From Lacticaseibacillus zeae DSM 20178 = KCTC 3804 (GTDB taxonomy: Bacteria; Bacillota; Bacilli; Lactobacillales; Lactobacillaceae), in contig NZ_BACQ01000009.1 of NCBI RefSeq assembly GCF_000260435.1, positions 29,972-93,971 on the forward strand: a DNA stretch of 64,000 nt, in the 5' to 3' direction. This document shows positions 27,759 to 38,264 of the stretch, piece after piece. Every line of letters starts with the position of its first letter. The stretch's first letter is position 1. Under the pieces are notes generated by a model, which saw only the letters and a list, made by a program, of their open reading frames with translations, had not been told where the DNA came from and did not search any database. The translations under genes were made by a program, and so were the position numbers.

Positions 27759-30700
27759 CAAAATTTACTTCGTCTCAACAAGCAGCGATTGAGCATCATG
27801 GCCATGATGTGCTGGTTTCTGCTTCTGCCGGCAGCGGCAAAACAACGGTGTTAGTTGAACGGATTATCCAAAAGATCCTCAAACAGCATGCCGATATCAC
27901 CAGAATGTTGATCGTCACTTTTACCCGCGCAGCAACCGCCGAAATGCGGACCAAAATTCAATCGGCGTTAAAGCAGACCCTGACGCAAAAACGGCATGAA
28001 CTTAATGCAGAGGACCGCCGCCATTTAGCCAATCAGATTGCGATGGTGAATGCGGCCAAAATCAGTACTTTGGATGCTTTTAGCCTGCAGATTGTCCAAA
28101 CTTATTATTACGTCATCGATCTCGATCCTGGTTTTCGGTTACTCACGGATGAAACAGAACGTTACATGTTGCAGGAACGCGTGTGGAATGACTTACGCGA
28201 GCAATTCTATGCTGGTGACGATGCCGCGGCTTTTGAACAGTTAACGGCTAATTTTAGCGGTGACCGGGATGATAGTGGCCTCCAGGATTTGATGTTTGAG
28301 CTAATGCGTCAAGCAGCGGCGACGACCGATCCTGAAGCCTATTTGCGGCAATTAGCCGAACCGTATGCACCCGAGGCATGGGAGCAAACCTTCAACACCC
28401 AAATCTGGCCGCGGATGAAACAGAAATTACTGCAAATGACCACGGATCTCACCCAAGCAGCAGCGCTGGCCGATCAATTACCCAATCCGATCTGGCATCG
28501 CCAAATCGAAGCTGATCTAGCGCCACTGCAACATTTATTGGAAAATGCTGCCCCGGCTTATGACACTGTCCGCAACGTCTTGGTTGATCATCAATTTGCA
28601 AAATGGTCGGGCGTTAGGAAGGGGCTGGATGACAACGATCAGGCGACCAAAAAGGAGGCGAAACAATTACGTGACGCGGCCAAAACCACGTGGCAAAAAC
28701 AAGTCGCGCCGGAATTTGCGCTGACAGGTGAACAAATCAAGGATCTGCTGCAAACGGTTCAGCCAATGATACAAATGCTGACAAAAGTAGCGCTACAGTT
28801 TTTGGCGGCCTTAACCGCTGAAAAAGCAGATCGTCATGTCCAGGATTATAGCGACATCGCTCACAACGCATTACGAATTCTGCAGCAGCAAGATCCCCAA
28901 ACCGGCGCGCCGATTGCCGAGAATTATCGTGCTAGCTTCGATGAAGTGATGGTGGACGAATATCAGGATATCAGCCCGCTGCAGGAGGCATTACTAGCAG
29001 CTGTCAGCACGACTAACCCAGGCGACAGATTTATGGTGGGAGACGTCAAGCAAAGCATCTATGGCTTTCGATTAGCCGATCCGCAACTCTTCATTCACAA
29101 ATATCAGTCTTTCGCCGATCAACCTAGTGATCCTGCCGCTCCCGAACGGATTATTTTGGCAGAGAACTTCCGCTCAACCAAGAACGTGCTGGCATTCACC
29201 AATCTTATTTTCAGCCAGATCATGGATCCCGAGGTAGGGGACTTAAGCTACGATGATCGCGCCGCTTTGAAGTATGGGGCTGTTGATTACAGCGAATGCC
29301 ATCCGGCGGTCAAAATGCTGTTATACAGCAAGGCCACCTCAGATGAGGATGACGAGAGTACTGATGCACCTGATTTGCCTGAAAGTGAAGACGATGATGA
29401 ACCTTTAGATGTCGCGACCGGTCAAACCCAAATGGTCATTGCCGAAATTCAGCGGTTGGTCGAGGATCCGGAAGCGAAGTTATGGGATCGGGCGAATCAA
29501 ACTTACCGCCGTATCCATTATCGTGACATCACCTTGTTAACCCGCCAAACCACGCAAAACAGTCTGATCCAGACACAGTTTGCTGCAGCCGGCGTGCCGC
29601 TGTTCGTGGCAGATACGAAGAATTTCTTTAAAACCACTGAATTGATGGTCATGCTTGCGTTGCTTAAGATTATTGACAACCCTAAACAGGATATTCCATT
29701 AGTTGCCGTGTTGCGTTCGCCGATTGTCGGACTGTCAGCGGATCAACTAGCGCTCATTCGCTTAGCAGCCAAACAGGTTCCTTACTATGATGCGGTCACT
29801 GCCTTTTTGGCTGCGACACCGTCCACGCCGCTAGCCAAGCAAACGCACGCAACACTCACACAATTTTTCCAGCAATTAAAGCATTTTCGCGACCTTGCGC
29901 GGGAAAATGATCTTGTGACCTTGCTATGGGCGATTTATCAAGAAACCGGTTTTCTCGATTATGTCGGTGGAACCCCCGGTGGCAGTCAACGTCAGGCCAA
30001 TCTGCAAGTCTTGATTGATCGGGCCCAGACGTATGAGTCAGGTGGATTTAAGGGCCTGTTTGCCTTTATTCATTTCATCACGCTCATGCAGAAACAGGAT
30101 CAGGACCTCACCACACCTGCCCAAGTCGATCCGGATCAAGACGCGGTTAGATTAATGACGATTCATAAAAGTAAGGGCCTCGAATTCCCGGTCGTTTTTG
30201 TGATGCAAACCAATAAACATTTTAATCGACGCGATCAACGTGGCGCGGCCATTTTGACTAAAAATGGCATCGGCGTTAAATGGCTGGATCCGGAAACCCG
30301 GGTTGAATACGAATTACCGCAGTATCAGGCCGCAAAAGCCGCCCGCCAGAATCAGACGCTTGCTGAAGAAATGCGTCTGCTGTATGTTGCCTTAACCCGA
30401 GCGCAGCAACGTCTATACGTTGTTGGCGCAACGATGAGCGGCCAGCAACTGACATCTGCCGACAAGACAGTGGCAAGGTGGGCTAAAGAAGCAGAAGGCG
30501 AAGAACTGGTGCTGGCTCCCCAAGTTCGCAGCGCGGCAACGAATTACCTGGATTGGATCGGCCCAGCATTGATTCGCCATCCCCAAGTCAAAGGTTTAGC
30601 CGAAACTACCGTAAAGCCAGCGCTCATCGGTGATTCAACCGAATTTGCCATTGAAATCGAGGTTAATCCGCAAGTTAAACCGGCGGTCACCACTACAAAA

Positions 30701-31465
30701 TCGGCTCCGGCTGAAGCGCCGTCACTCGACTTAAGTAACTGGTTCAAGCAGCAGTATCCATTTCAGGCCGCGACCACCACTGCCGGCTTCCAAAGTGTTT
30801 CTGAAATCAAACGGGCCTTTGATGACCCGGATACGATGGAATTGGTGAGTGCCGATCGGTTTTTGGGTCCACAACTGCCATTGGGAGATCTAGCCGCACC
30901 GGCATTTCTGAGCCAATCGGCAGGTGGCGCCAGTGCGACTGCTGTCGGCACGGCTACCCATTTGTTGTTACAACTGATAGACCTGACACAACCGGTGACG
31001 CATACAAGTCTTGATGAACTACGGCGCCATCTGATAACCACGGGCGCTATCCCCAAGGAAGTAGCCGCCCGCATTGATTTATCCGCACTGGTGCGCTTTT
31101 TTGCGACTGACTTGGGTCGCCTGCTGCAAGCCAAACCGCAGCAGGTTCATCGAGAAGTGCCATTTTCCATGTTGTTGCCGGCAGATCGGTTATTCGAAGG
31201 CATGAAGGATGACCCCGGCGAAGATGTTCTGATTCACGGGATCATTGACGGTTATGTCAGTGATACCGATGGGGTGACACTTTTTGATTATAAAACGGAT
31301 CACGAACCTAATCCCGATGTATTAGTCGCGCGTTATCGCGGTCAGCTGAATCTTTATGCACAGGCATTGACCCGGCTGCAACCCAACCCGGTTAATCATC
31401 GTTATCTGGTTTTGTTGCGGACCGGTACGATTGTTGATTTGGTGGCGAACCCAATCGGGAAATAG
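27755..31465 (+). CDS. rexA: ATP-dependent helicase/nuclease subunit RexA (AddA)
   Basis: A 1236-residue UvrD-type helicase with a C-terminal nuclease. Walker A SASAGSGKTTVL is near residue 22. Motif II VDEYQDIS is near 400, motif III-like GDVKQSIYGFRLADP near 427, motif V TIHKSKGLEFPVVF near 805, and motif VI VALTRAQQRLYVVG near 885. The nuclease block LFDYKTDH is near 1180. ATG overlaps the stop of rexB (ATGA), a standard coupled pair. The recognised Chi sequence cannot be predicted. Confidence 0.97.
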   Translation: MTKFTSSQQAAIEHHGHDVLVSASAGSGKTTVLVERIIQKILKQHADITRMLIVTFTRAATAEMRTKIQSALKQTLTQKRHELNAEDRRHLANQIAMVNAAKISTLDAFSLQIVQTYYYVIDLDPGFRLLTDETERYMLQERVWNDLREQFYAGDDAAAFEQLTANFSGDRDDSGLQDLMFELMRQAAATTDPEAYLRQLAEPYAPEAWEQTFNTQIWPRMKQKLLQMTTDLTQAAALADQLPNPIWHRQIEADLAPLQHLLENAAPAYDTVRNVLVDHQFAKWSGVRKGLDDNDQATKKEAKQLRDAAKTTWQKQVAPEFALTGEQIKDLLQTVQPMIQMLTKVALQFLAALTAEKADRHVQDYSDIAHNALRILQQQDPQTGAPIAENYRASFDEVMVDEYQDISPLQEALLAAVSTTNPGDRFMVGDVKQSIYGFRLADPQLFIHKYQSFADQPSDPAAPERIILAENFRSTKNVLAFTNLIFSQIMDPEVGDLSYDDRAALKYGAVDYSECHPAVKMLLYSKATSDEDDESTDAPDLPESEDDDEPLDVATGQTQMVIAEIQRLVEDPEAKLWDRANQTYRRIHYRDITLLTRQTTQNSLIQTQFAAAGVPLFVADTKNFFKTTELMVMLALLKIIDNPKQDIPLVAVLRSPIVGLSADQLALIRLAAKQVPYYDAVTAFLAATPSTPLAKQTHATLTQFFQQLKHFRDLARENDLVTLLWAIYQETGFLDYVGGTPGGSQRQANLQVLIDRAQTYESGGFKGLFAFIHFITLMQKQDQDLTTPAQVDPDQDAVRLMTIHKSKGLEFPVVFVMQTNKHFNRRDQRGAAILTKNGIGVKWLDPETRVEYELPQYQAAKAARQNQTLAEEMRLLYVALTRAQQRLYVVGATMSGQQLTSADKTVARWAKEAEGEELVLAPQVRSAATNYLDWIGPALIRHPQVKGLAETTVKPALIGDSTEFAIEIEVNPQVKPAVTTTKSAPAEAPSLDLSNWFKQQYPFQAATTTAGFQSVSEIKRAFDDPDTMELVSADRFLGPQLPLGDLAAPAFLSQSAGGASATAVGTATHLLLQLIDLTQPVTHTSLDELRRHLITTGAIPKEVAARIDLSALVRFFATDLGRLLQAKPQQVHREVPFSMLLPADRLFEGMKDDPGEDVLIHGIIDGYVSDTDGVTLFDYKTDHEPNPDVLVARYRGQLNLYAQALTRLQPNPVNHRYLVLLRTGTIVDLVANPIGK

Positions 31466-31508
31466 TATGATAGACGTAGTATGTTTAGACAGGAATGGAT
31501 AAGAATTT

Positions 31509-34289
31509 ATGAATGCTGACACCACGTTTGCCGTGGTCGATCTGGAAACAACCGGCACCAGCGTCAAAGATGGCGACCGGATGATTCAGTTCGGATGTGC
31601 CTTACTGCGCCATGGCAAAATCATTCAAACAATTTCACAAATGGTTAATCCTGATCGTTCGGTGCCGCAGACCATTCAACGGCTGACAGGGATTAATCCC
31701 GATTGGTTAGTCGCAGCACCGTATTTTGACGAAGTGGCACCGGTCTTACACCGCTTGCTGACAAACACGGTTTTTGTTGCGCACAACGTTAATTTCGATT
31801 ATCCATTTTTGAATGCGGAATTTGAACGGGTGGGCCTGCCAAAATTGCAGTTAGAAGCCATTGATACTGTTGAACTGGCGCAGGTTTTGCTACCGGAAAT
31901 CAGCAGTTTTCGCCTGAGCGATTTAACCGCGTATCTGTCCATTCAACACGATAATCCGCATCAAGCCGACAGTGACGCGATCAGTACCGGCAAGCTGCTA
32001 TTACAATTAACCAAACGATTTCAGGAACTGCCAACTCCGACCCAGCAGGCACTAATTCAGCATCGCGGCGGATTTATTCGGGAAACCGGCGATTACCTCA
32101 ACCTGATTGCGACACCGCCGAAACCGCTTAAAAAAGCTTACGTTCAGGTCGGTTCGTTGGTGCTGCGGCGGCCCGTGACACCGGCAACTGACTTTGCACT
32201 TGCAGGCGCTTATCCGGCAACCGACTTAGCCAAAAAGCATCTGTTGCAACCGCGTTATCGGTTTCGCAAGGCACAGGCCAAAATGATGGATGCCATCTTT
32301 GCCCATACGCATCAACCTGAGCAACCGTTATTTGTAGAAGCCGGGACGGGGTTAGGGAAGACATTAGGCTATTTATTACCTTATGCTTACGCCGCAACCC
32401 CCGAGCACAAACTGGTGATTGCAACGCCAACATTGGTTTTGCAAACTCAGCTGATGCAGAAAGCCATTCCAGCGCTCAACGACTTGCTAGGGCGCACGGT
32501 GCCAAGTGTGGAAGTCAAAAGCCCGCAGCATTACCTGGATCTAAATAAATTTGCTGCCAGCTTGCATCAAGAAGCACCGACACGGCAAACCCAGTTACTG
32601 CAAATGAAATTGCTGGTTTGGCTGACCCAGACGACGACAGGCGATTTGGACGAGTTACATCTCACGACATATCGTGCGCCCTTGTTTTTGCAGATTCGGC
32701 ATACCGGCGATGTCGGAACGCCGTTTACCAATCCGTTTTATACGTTGGATTTTTATCGGCGTCTGCAAACGGCCATGGACGCAGCGGTGATTGTGGTCAC
32801 GAATCATGCCTTTCTTGCGCGCCATGTCGAGCAACTTGCAGGTGGACAGCCATTTTTGGTGGTGGATGAAGCACAGCATTTCGCGGATAACACCGCAGCA
32901 GCGTTCGCCCAACATATGGCGTTAGGCCATTTGCGGCGTCAGTTGCGGCATCTATGGCAGTTAAGCGATCCCGATGAATCTCACTCCTTAGTTGCGGTCT
33001 ATCAAAGCGAGCCGGCGATGCAAATGGTTCTGCGACAACTACATCAGTTAACGGAAACGGCGCAAACAACCGTCACCACTTTACAGCAAGACATCTACCG
33101 GCACTTTTTCCACGGCAAAACGACGGCGACGTCCGGCTTTGTCAGTTTAAGTCTGGATCCGGCCGCAGTCGACTGGCTACGTGAAACCCAGTCAGATAAG
33201 GTTAAACTATTAATCAAAGTCATTGGTCGGCTGACAGTGACGGCAGATAAACTGACAGCGGATTTTAATCAACGCCCACGGTTCTTTTTAAAAAGTGACG
33301 GTCAACGTTTTCAGGCACTGGCAGCATTGCGCATGAGTTTGGCTGATCAACGCAATCGGCTGCAGGAAATGCTTCGAAGATTGCCGGAGCTAATCAACGG
33401 CCGGGCTGCCGTTGGCTCAATTACCTTGAGCCAGGTGAAGGATGTGGCAAGCTTAGGCTTAAGTTGGGATGTTTTTCAAGTTGGCGCGGCGGTGCAACAG
33501 TTACTCCGGCAATTTACGGCACCGGTTTTCGTCGGCGCAACGTTGACGGCTGCCCGATCCTTTGATTTTTTGACCCGGCAACTAGGCTATCCTGAGCTCC
33601 CGGAAACAAGCTTCCTAAAACTTCGCAGTCCGTTTCATTATCGTGATCAAGCCAAGGTGTTGGTTGCAACAGATGCGCCAAACGCCAGCGAGGTGTCAGC
33701 ACCAGCTTATGCGGACTACCTTGCTCAGGCAATTGAGCTGCTAGCCGATAATCAGCATCAAACCATTGTCCTGTTCAACTCTCTGACCGTGATTGAAGAG
33801 GTTTATCAGCGACTGGTTCATCGCCCCATTGCTGATCACAAAGAACTGTTGGCACAAGGCGTGACCGGATCGGCGGAAAAGATTGCCAAGCGCTTTGCAG
33901 TCGGCGAGCAGAGTCTATTGTTAGGCGCGGCGAGTTTTTTTGAAGGCATCGACTATCCTGATCGCTTACTCGAAATGGTCATCTTAACCCGGTTACCGTT
34001 CGACGCACCGGAAGCGCCCATCACCAAAGCACGTTATGCCCAAATCAAAGCCAGCGGCGGCGATCCATTCACCGACGATGCACTGCCACGGGCAACGCTT
34101 CGCTTACGTCAAAGCTTCGGCCGCCTCATCCGTACCGAAACCGACCGCGGCGCCTTCGTCATCTTGGATCCGCGCTTCATCACTACGCAATACGGTAAAA
34201 AGATGCAAAAATCCTTACCGAATATTAAACCCATGACCATGCCTCTAAACGATATGCCAGCGTATATTGGCATGTGGCTACGAGCGTGA
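31509..34289 (+). CDS. dinG: DinG-type helicase with N-terminal exonuclease domain
   Basis: A 926-residue protein. The N-terminal DEDDh exonuclease (about 5-165) starts FAVVDLETTGTS and includes HNVNFDYPFLN and HQADSDA. The XPD/DinG helicase follows: Walker A EAGTGLGKTLGYLLP near 277 and VVDEAQH near 452. E. coli DinG has a four-cysteine Fe-S cluster between these; here the equivalent part reads VKSPQHYLDLN and the whole chain has a single cysteine near residue 30. It follows rexA by 43 bp. Its stop codon lies inside the left end of a palindromic element. Confidence 0.93.
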   Translation: MNADTTFAVVDLETTGTSVKDGDRMIQFGCALLRHGKIIQTISQMVNPDRSVPQTIQRLTGINPDWLVAAPYFDEVAPVLHRLLTNTVFVAHNVNFDYPFLNAEFERVGLPKLQLEAIDTVELAQVLLPEISSFRLSDLTAYLSIQHDNPHQADSDAISTGKLLLQLTKRFQELPTPTQQALIQHRGGFIRETGDYLNLIATPPKPLKKAYVQVGSLVLRRPVTPATDFALAGAYPATDLAKKHLLQPRYRFRKAQAKMMDAIFAHTHQPEQPLFVEAGTGLGKTLGYLLPYAYAATPEHKLVIATPTLVLQTQLMQKAIPALNDLLGRTVPSVEVKSPQHYLDLNKFAASLHQEAPTRQTQLLQMKLLVWLTQTTTGDLDELHLTTYRAPLFLQIRHTGDVGTPFTNPFYTLDFYRRLQTAMDAAVIVVTNHAFLARHVEQLAGGQPFLVVDEAQHFADNTAAAFAQHMALGHLRRQLRHLWQLSDPDESHSLVAVYQSEPAMQMVLRQLHQLTETAQTTVTTLQQDIYRHFFHGKTTATSGFVSLSLDPAAVDWLRETQSDKVKLLIKVIGRLTVTADKLTADFNQRPRFFLKSDGQRFQALAALRMSLADQRNRLQEMLRRLPELINGRAAVGSITLSQVKDVASLGLSWDVFQVGAAVQQLLRQFTAPVFVGATLTAARSFDFLTRQLGYPELPETSFLKLRSPFHYRDQAKVLVATDAPNASEVSAPAYADYLAQAIELLADNQHQTIVLFNSLTVIEEVYQRLVHRPIADHKELLAQGVTGSAEKIAKRFAVGEQSLLLGAASFFEGIDYPDRLLEMVILTRLPFDAPEAPITKARYAQIKASGGDPFTDDALPRATLRLRQSFGRLIRTETDRGAFVILDPRFITTQYGKKMQKSLPNIKPMTMPLNDMPAYIGMWLRA

Positions 34290-34409
34290 GAGCGCGAATC
34301 GGCGCGCTTAGGAGTCGGAGTGTAAGTGGCCTTGGGCGTGATGGCCCGGGCTTAGGCCATTGCGACCAAGGTCCTTACACGCAGACTCCTGCGCCGGTGA
34401 GCGCGTTTA
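34282..34409 (-). repeat. Full copy of the palindromic element (copy D), inverted
   Basis: It reads GAGCGTGAGAGCGCG at the left and contains GTGTAAGTGGCCTTGG, centre ATGGCCCGGGCTTAGGCCAT, then CCAAGGTCCTTACACGCAGA and CGCCGGTGAGCGCGTT. Orientation is opposite to copies A-C. Its first bases supply the dinG stop codon. Confidence 0.87.
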
Positions 34410-34471
34410 GGTAACATCGGCTAATTTTATACTTACAACTCACCCACACCCAACAAAGGAGGGAACAACCC

Positions 34472-34963
34472 ATGCGGCGTCACCGACGTTTTGATTGGCT
34501 CAAATTTTCCTTGATCAGCGGCTTCATCATTCTCATCATCGCGGTTATCGGTATTTATGCCAAAAGTATCTCGCCTTATCAGCAATTACGCAGCCAAGCC
34601 GAACGAATTGCCACCAATCGGGCCGACCTGAAAACGATTAACGGCTTTTGGTGGTATAACCGCGATAAAAGCTACCTAAGCGTTGCCGGACGAACGCAAA
34701 AAAATAAGTCCGTCTACGTTGTTATTCAGAAAAAAACCGGCAAAGTCGACATTTTAAACCAAAAATCCGGTATCACACGGCAACAGGCGATCCAACAAGC
34801 GACAAGTGATAACAATCCAAAGAAGATTTTAAACGCTTCCTTAGGTAAACGTGGCTCGGAATTCGTTTGGGATATTGGCTATCTGTCAAAGTCTGGTAAA
34901 CTGAATTACGTGACGTACAGTTTTCGCAGCGGCGAACAGCTGAACGCGATCAAAAATCTATAA
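34472..34963 (+). CDS. YpmB-like protein (DUF5590)
   Basis: A 163-residue membrane-anchored protein with one transmembrane helix (about 12-31, FSLISGFIILIIAVIGIYA) and an extracellular PepSY-like domain. It sits between dinG and aspB, exactly where B. subtilis has ypmB in the dinG-ypmA-ypmB-aspB-asnS-dnaD-nth order, which supports the assignment. No catalytic residues are expected. GGAGGG precedes the ATG. The function is unknown. Confidence 0.8.
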   Translation: MRRHRRFDWLKFSLISGFIILIIAVIGIYAKSISPYQQLRSQAERIATNRADLKTINGFWWYNRDKSYLSVAGRTQKNKSVYVVIQKKTGKVDILNQKSGITRQQAIQQATSDNNPKKILNASLGKRGSEFVWDIGYLSKSGKLNYVTYSFRSGEQLNAIKNL

Positions 34964-35015
34964 ATTAGCATGATTCGACATCCTGAGTGGTGTCGACACT
35001 GTAGGAGGCGCCCTC

Positions 35016-36191
35016 GTGCATTTAGCAAAAAGAATCCTCAACGTTGCACCGTCCGCGACATTAGCATTAAGTAATCAGACTAAGGAACTGAAGGCGAAAG
35101 GCGCCGATGTGATTGACTTATCGATCGGTCAGCCGGATTTTCCGACCCCCAAAGCCATCGATGACGCGGCAGTTACTGCCATTCAAGCCGGCAACGCCAG
35201 TTTTTACACGGCAGCTACCGGTATTCCAGAATTAAAACAAGCCATCAGCGATCGAATTTTTTCCCAGGATGGGGTTCGCTATCCGGCGCGTCAGATTGTT
35301 GCGACCACTGGGGCAAAGTTTGCTTTGTACGCCTTATTCCAGATTTATTTAAATCCAGGCGATGAGGTGTTGATTCCGGTTCCGTATTGGGTTTCCTATG
35401 AGGAACAGATTAAATTAGCCAGCGGCATCCCACACTTGGTCATGCCAGCAGTTGGCCATAAAGTCAGCGTTGATGATCTTGAAGCCGCACGAACGGATAA
35501 AACGCGCGCGTTGATCATCAATTCGCCGCAAAACCCCAGCGGCGTCGTCTATAATCGCACCGAACTGACCTTAATCGGCAACTGGGCCTTAAAACATCAC
35601 ATTCTGGTGGTCACTGATGATATTTATCGGGATCTGATTTACAATGGCACATCCTATACATCCATGATCAGTATTGATCCTGACATTGCCGATAATACGG
35701 TTTTAATTTCAGGCGTTTCCAAATCTTATGCCATGACCGGTTGGCGAATCGGCTATGCGGCCGGGCCGGAAAAGCTCATGCAAGCAATGGCGACCTTCAT
35801 CAGCCATACCACCTCTAATCCAGCAGCCGTTTCCGAATATGCTGCAGTAGCGGCGCTGACAGGTGATCAGAGCGTTGTCGAAAAGATGCGCCAGGCGTTT
35901 GAAGAACGACTCAATCTTTTCTATGATTTGTTGGCCGAAGTTCCGGGATTTGATATGGGCGAAAAGCCACAAGGGGCCTTTTACCTTTTCCCGAATATTA
36001 AGCGGGCAGCACAATTGAGCCATTATGGCACCGTTGATGATTTTATCAGCGCACTGCTGAATGAAACCGGGGTTGCGATCGTTCCGGGGCGCGCCTTTGG
36101 GATGCCGGATCATGCGCGCATCAGTTATTGTAAAGATCTTAACAGCCTGCGCGAAGCAGCGCGGCGCATTCAGGAATTTGTCCGGAAATAA
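35016..36191 (+). CDS. aspB: Aspartate/aromatic aminotransferase family (class I PLP)
   Basis: A 391-residue fold-type I aminotransferase. DLSIGQPDFPTPKAI near residue 33, SPQNPSGVVYN near 171, DDIYRDLIY near 203, and the PLP lysine in ISGVSKSYAMTGWRIGY near 235. The synteny with asnS and dnaD matches B. subtilis aspB, so aspartate is the likely amino donor, although other substrates are possible. Start is GTG at 35016 after GTAGGAGG. Confidence 0.92.
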   Translation: MHLAKRILNVAPSATLALSNQTKELKAKGADVIDLSIGQPDFPTPKAIDDAAVTAIQAGNASFYTAATGIPELKQAISDRIFSQDGVRYPARQIVATTGAKFALYALFQIYLNPGDEVLIPVPYWVSYEEQIKLASGIPHLVMPAVGHKVSVDDLEAARTDKTRALIINSPQNPSGVVYNRTELTLIGNWALKHHILVVTDDIYRDLIYNGTSYTSMISIDPDIADNTVLISGVSKSYAMTGWRIGYAAGPEKLMQAMATFISHTTSNPAAVSEYAAVAALTGDQSVVEKMRQAFEERLNLFYDLLAEVPGFDMGEKPQGAFYLFPNIKRAAQLSHYGTVDDFISALLNETGVAIVPGRAFGMPDHARISYCKDLNSLREAARRIQEFVRK

Positions 36192-36221
36192 TTTTATATT
36201 TTTAAAGTGGGGAGTTAAGGC

Positions 36222-37520
36222 ATGACCGAAAAGATTCGCATCATTGATGCAAAGGAACATGTAAACGAAGAAGTAAAAATTGGCGCGTGGTTGACTGACA
36301 AACGAAGCTCTGGCAAGATTGCCTTTCTTCAGTTACGCGATGGCTCAGCGTATTTTCAAGGCGTTGTTTCTAAAGCTGACGTGTCAGATGAAGTGTTTAA
36401 ACTCGCCAAGGAGTTGCGCCAAGAATCCAGTATGTGGATCACCGGTGTTATTCATCAAGACAGCCGCAGTCATTTTGGCTACGAAATTGAAGTTCGCGAT
36501 ATTGAACTTGTCGGCGACTCTGAAGATTATCCGATCACTCCTAAGGAACACGGGATTGAGTTTTTACTGGATCACCGCCATCTTTGGTTGCGGTCCAAAC
36601 GCCAATTTGCCATTCAACAAATTCGTAACGAAATGATCCGGGCAACCTTTGAATTCTTCAACAACGAAGGCTTTATCAAAATGGATCCGCCAATTCTGAC
36701 TGATTCGGCACCCGAAGGAACAACCGAATTATTCGAGACCGATTATTTTGATAAGAAAGCTTATCTCAGTCAGTCGGGCCAGCTGTATGCTGAAGCGGGA
36801 GCCATGGCTTACGGTAAAGTCTTCACTTGCGGTCCGGTGTTCCGGGCGGAAAAAAGTAAGACTCGCCGTCATTTGACCGAATTTTGGATGATCGAACCGG
36901 AAATGGCCTTTTGTCATCAGGAAGAAAGCCTCAAGGTTCAGGAACGTTACGTTGCTTACTTAGTTCAGGCGGTGTTGGACAACTGCAGTTACCCGTTGCA
37001 TTTGCTCGGTCGCGATCCTGAAGTCCTCAAACAATACACCAAACTCCCATACCCTCGCATCAGCTATAAAAAAGCGATCGAAATGCTGCAGGATGCCGGA
37101 ATGGATGTGAAGTATGGAGATGACTTTGGCTCGCCTGAAGAAACCTATCTGTCTGACCAATTCGATCAGCCGGTGTTTGTTTTGAATTATCCGAAAAACA
37201 TCAAACCGTTTTATATGTTGACGGATCCGGATGACCCGCAGCAATATGTCTGTGCTGATATGCTGGCACCTGAAGGCTATGGCGAAATCATTGGCGGTTC
37301 CGAACGTGAAACCGATTATGATACATTAAAGGCTTCCATCGAAAAAGCCGGACTTGATTTGGATGAATATGAATGGTATCTGGACTTGCGCAAGTATGGA
37401 TCCGTGCCGCATTCCGGCTTTGGTTTGGGTCTGGAGCGGGCAATTACCTGGATCTGCAAGCTGGATCACTTACGCGAAGCCATCCCGTTCCCACGCATAA
37501 TCAATCGTTTAAAGCCGTAA
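36222..37520 (+). CDS. asnS: Asparaginyl-tRNA synthetase
   Basis: A 432-residue class IIb synthetase. The N-terminal OB anticodon-binding domain (about 15-110) is followed by the catalytic core. Motif 2 region [27 protein letters not shown] is near 205 (AsnRS type) and motif 3 [16 protein letters not shown] near 400. [22 protein letters not shown] near 345 is typical of AsnRS. ATG follows GGGGAG. No T-box is seen upstream, so it is probably controlled by read-through from aspB. Confidence 0.96.
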   Translation: MTEKIRIIDAKEHVNEEVKIGAWLTDKRSSGKIAFLQLRDGSAYFQGVVSKADVSDEVFKLAKELRQESSMWITGVIHQDSRSHFGYEIEVRDIELVGDSEDYPITPKEHGIEFLLDHRHLWLRSKRQFAIQQIRNEMIRATFEFFNNEGFIKMDPPILTDSAPEGTTELFETDYFDKKAYLSQSGQLYAEAGAMAYGKVFTCGPVFRAEKSKTRRHLTEFWMIEPEMAFCHQEESLKVQERYVAYLVQAVLDNCSYPLHLLGRDPEVLKQYTKLPYPRISYKKAIEMLQDAGMDVKYGDDFGSPEETYLSDQFDQPVFVLNYPKNIKPFYMLTDPDDPQQYVCADMLAPEGYGEIIGGSERETDYDTLKASIEKAGLDLDEYEWYLDLRKYGSVPHSGFGLGLERAITWICKLDHLREAIPFPRIINRLKP

Positions 37521-37528
37521 TGGCACGC

Positions 37529-37560
37529 AAAAGTCGGACGCCAACGCGCCGGCTTTTTTT
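37529..37560 (+). terminator. Terminator between asnS and dnaD
   Basis: AAAAGTCGG and CCGGCTTTTTTT form a stem with a G-T wobble pair and a T7 run. It ends directly before the dnaD ribosome binding site, so dnaD expression needs partial read-through. Confidence 0.8.
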
Positions 37561-37574
37561 GGAGGGTCACAAGA

Positions 37575-38195
37575 ATGACTGATTTAAGGACTTACACTGA
37601 AGCAGGGCAGTTCAGTGTCTCGAACCTGCTGTTTGACCATTATCCAGCATTAGGGCTGACACAGACCGAATTTCTGACGTATCTTTTTTTGGATCAATGG
37701 CAATCCAAGCATCATCAGGCACCGGATCTCAAAGCATTGGCCAACCAGATGAATGTCGCCCCTAACGCGATTTACACAGCCATTGAAACCTTGATTCAAA
37801 AAAAGGCGATCGTACTGGAAAGCGTTCCTGACAATCAAGGACGGATGCGTGATTACTATGATCTCAGTCCGCTACTTGCCAAGATTCCGAATAACGGCCA
37901 AACCAATAGCGCCACAATGACCCCGCCCAATGCCGATGCTCAGACAAATGTTTTCAATCAAATTGAAATTGAATTTGGCCGGCCGCTTTCGCCGATTGAG
38001 CAGGAAATGATTCGTGATTGGTTGAATACCGATCATTATCTACCCGAGGTCATTTTATTGGCATTACGCGAGGCAGTTTTGAATTCGGCATACTCATTAA
38101 AATATATGGATCGCATTTTGCTAAACTGGGAACGCCGCCATCTCAAAACTGCGCAACAAGTCCAAGCTGACATCAAGCGGCATCAGGAACTTTAA
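37575..38195 (+). CDS. dnaD: DNA replication protein DnaD
   Basis: A 206-residue primosome protein that works with DnaB and DnaI to load the replicative helicase in Firmicutes. An N-terminal winged-helix domain (about 1-100, QFSVSNLLFDHYPALGL) is followed by a DnaD/DnaB2 domain (about 125-195) containing FNQIEIEFGRPLSPIEQEMI and AVLNSAYSLKYMDRILLNW. GGAGGG precedes the ATG. It is located between asnS and nth as in Bacillus. Confidence 0.95.
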   Translation: MTDLRTYTEAGQFSVSNLLFDHYPALGLTQTEFLTYLFLDQWQSKHHQAPDLKALANQMNVAPNAIYTAIETLIQKKAIVLESVPDNQGRMRDYYDLSPLLAKIPNNGQTNSATMTPPNADAQTNVFNQIEIEFGRPLSPIEQEMIRDWLNTDHYLPEVILLALREAVLNSAYSLKYMDRILLNWERRHLKTAQQVQADIKRHQEL

Positions 38196-38264
38196 ATTCA
38201 CCATCAAATCAAGATCATACTTTTATCGGGTAAAAGCGGTGAGAGTCAACTAGGAGGCGCATTC

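Noticed and set aside
34964..36221. A T-box for asnS
   Set aside because: No T-box motif or terminator in the leader; spacing from aspB is only 30 bp.
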